This document shows positions 63,134 through 64,000 of a stretch of DNA of 64,000 nucleotides, in pieces. Source of the DNA: Monoplex corrugatus (taxonomy: Eukaryota > Mollusca > Gastropoda > Littorinimorpha > Ranellidae); the NCBI GenBank assembly GCA_030674185.1, contig CM060312.1, forward strand, positions 27,182,335 through 27,246,334, read 5' to 3'. Each line of letters begins with the position of its first letter. The first letter of the stretch is position 1. The position numbers were made by a program, and so were the translations under genes. Below the pieces are notes generated by a model. That model did no database searches and was not told where the DNA came from. It worked only from the letters and a program-made list of their open reading frames with translations.

Positions 63134-63770
63134 TGGACTGCTGTCTATGGCATGTTCCAGGGGCTAAGGAACGGAAAGTTTCGTCTTAACATCACAAGAG
63201 GTCCAGCTTCCATGGGGTCATCCAACCAATATACCGTCCTTTTGCTTGTGTTTTGAAGCTGTCGTGGCCTGGATAACTGAAAGTGCATGACAGACCCCTT
63301 TTTGCAATGGTGCTGTTTGGTGACTGAAATATCTCAACTCTGGTGACATGGAGGTGCATGTCAGCTGCATAGGTAGCTCCCTCCAGCACAGTGTTGTGCA
63401 GTCATTTTGATATTATGACTCCTTAGAATAGACTGCAAAGTTTCAGGTTAGCAGTTGTGTAAATCCATTACCCTTCCTTTGAGGATGAAATAATGACATT
63501 GTGTTTGATAGTTTAAGTATATGTTGCATGACGATATGTATGCTGTGTTTTACAGTGCGTTTGGTTATAGTGCTGCTGTGCAAAAGGGATCTGTTTCTGT
63601 AACTGTTATACTGTTCGTTTTCTGTAGAGACAAAACATAAATCCTTTATAAACAGGTTCTCAAATCCCATCCTGTGCTTTGCTCATGGTACTATTTTTAT
63701 CCTGTAATTTTTTTTAAAGTCTGCTGTGTGTAGGTGCATCTTGATTAGGCCTTTCAGACAACTTTTTTTA
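63134..63770 (+). other. SLMAP: SLMAP 3' UTR (3' limit unknown)
   Basis: Non-coding after the TGA. I found no AATAAA or ATTAAA before the tandem array at 63778, only weak variants (acataaatcctttataaa at about 63637-63654). The transcript may end inside or beyond the window edge. Confidence 0.5.
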
Positions 63771-63777
63771 AAACTTA

Positions 63778-64000
63778 GTTCAGCTTGGTGAACAAAGCAA
63801 AGAGGAATGACTGCAAGTTGAATCAGAACTACATAACAAAGCATAGAGGAATGACTGCAGGTAAATGTCAGGATTAAGCAACAAAACGTAGAAGAATGAC
63901 TGCAAGTAAGTGCCAGGACTGAGTAACAAAGCATTACAATTGCAAGTAAGGGTCAGAACTAAGTAACAAAACATAGAGGAATGACTGCAAGTAAGGGTCA
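63778..64000. repeat. About 45-bp tandem repeat running off the window
   Basis: Five copies of AACAAAGCATAGAGGAATGA then CTGCAAGTAAGGGTCAGAAC TAAGT (one copy shortened to about 40 bp), continuing past 64000. Confidence 0.92.

Overview
This is metazoan nuclear DNA, most likely from a lophotrochozoan and plausibly a mollusc. The reasons are GT-AG introns of 0.3-6 kb, dense (CA/TG)n microsatellites, tRNA-derived SINEs, decayed non-LTR retroelements and piggyBac/hAT-like remnants. The species assignment is inference. Nothing prokaryotic is present (no operons, Shine-Dalgarno sites or CRISPR).

One gene dominates the window. A plus-strand homologue of SLMAP, the tail-anchored FHA/coiled-coil adaptor of the STRIPAK phosphatase-kinase complex, runs from an ATG at 10903 to a TGA at 63133. 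I traced 31 coding exons by hand; every intron is GT-AG and all phases agree. Together they encode about 990 residues: an FHA domain (exons 1-3), an N-terminal coiled coil (exons 4-11), a central stretch built largely from 63-nt, phase-1 exons that each encode three heptads (exons 13-26, interrupted by an 88-residue Ser/Asp-rich linker exon), a C-terminal coiled coil (exons 27-30) and a C-terminal membrane anchor (exon 31). Four single-base frame discrepancies (exon 1, exon 5, two compensating in exon 29) break the literal reading frame. Assembly error or an inactive copy/allele could explain them; the clean splice sites favour error.

Left flank (1-10872): the first coding exon of an unidentified minus-strand gene (1143-1673) with a CpG-bearing, YY1-like promoter region (about 1674-1830), two non-LTR reverse-transcriptase fragments in opposite orientations, a decayed minus-strand retroelement C-terminal region (about 6780-7480), and a small CpG-rich patch (about 5685-5732) that could be a noncoding first exon.

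Introns: most of the SLMAP locus is repeat. Large tandem arrays have 40-bp (18783-20770), 46-bp (30100-32475), 67-bp (33133-33865), 30-bp (49808-51070), 22-bp (52235-54420) and 33-bp (60148-60590) units. Several are free of stops in multiple frames and give spurious ORFs of up to about 900 codons. Dispersed families include a nested-palindrome foldback element (four copies), a tRNA-derived SINE family, a CpG-rich hAT-like element (two copies), a TTAA-bounded piggyBac-like element and a near-perfect 39-bp-arm hairpin. I saw no convincing tRNA, rRNA or standard ncRNA gene.
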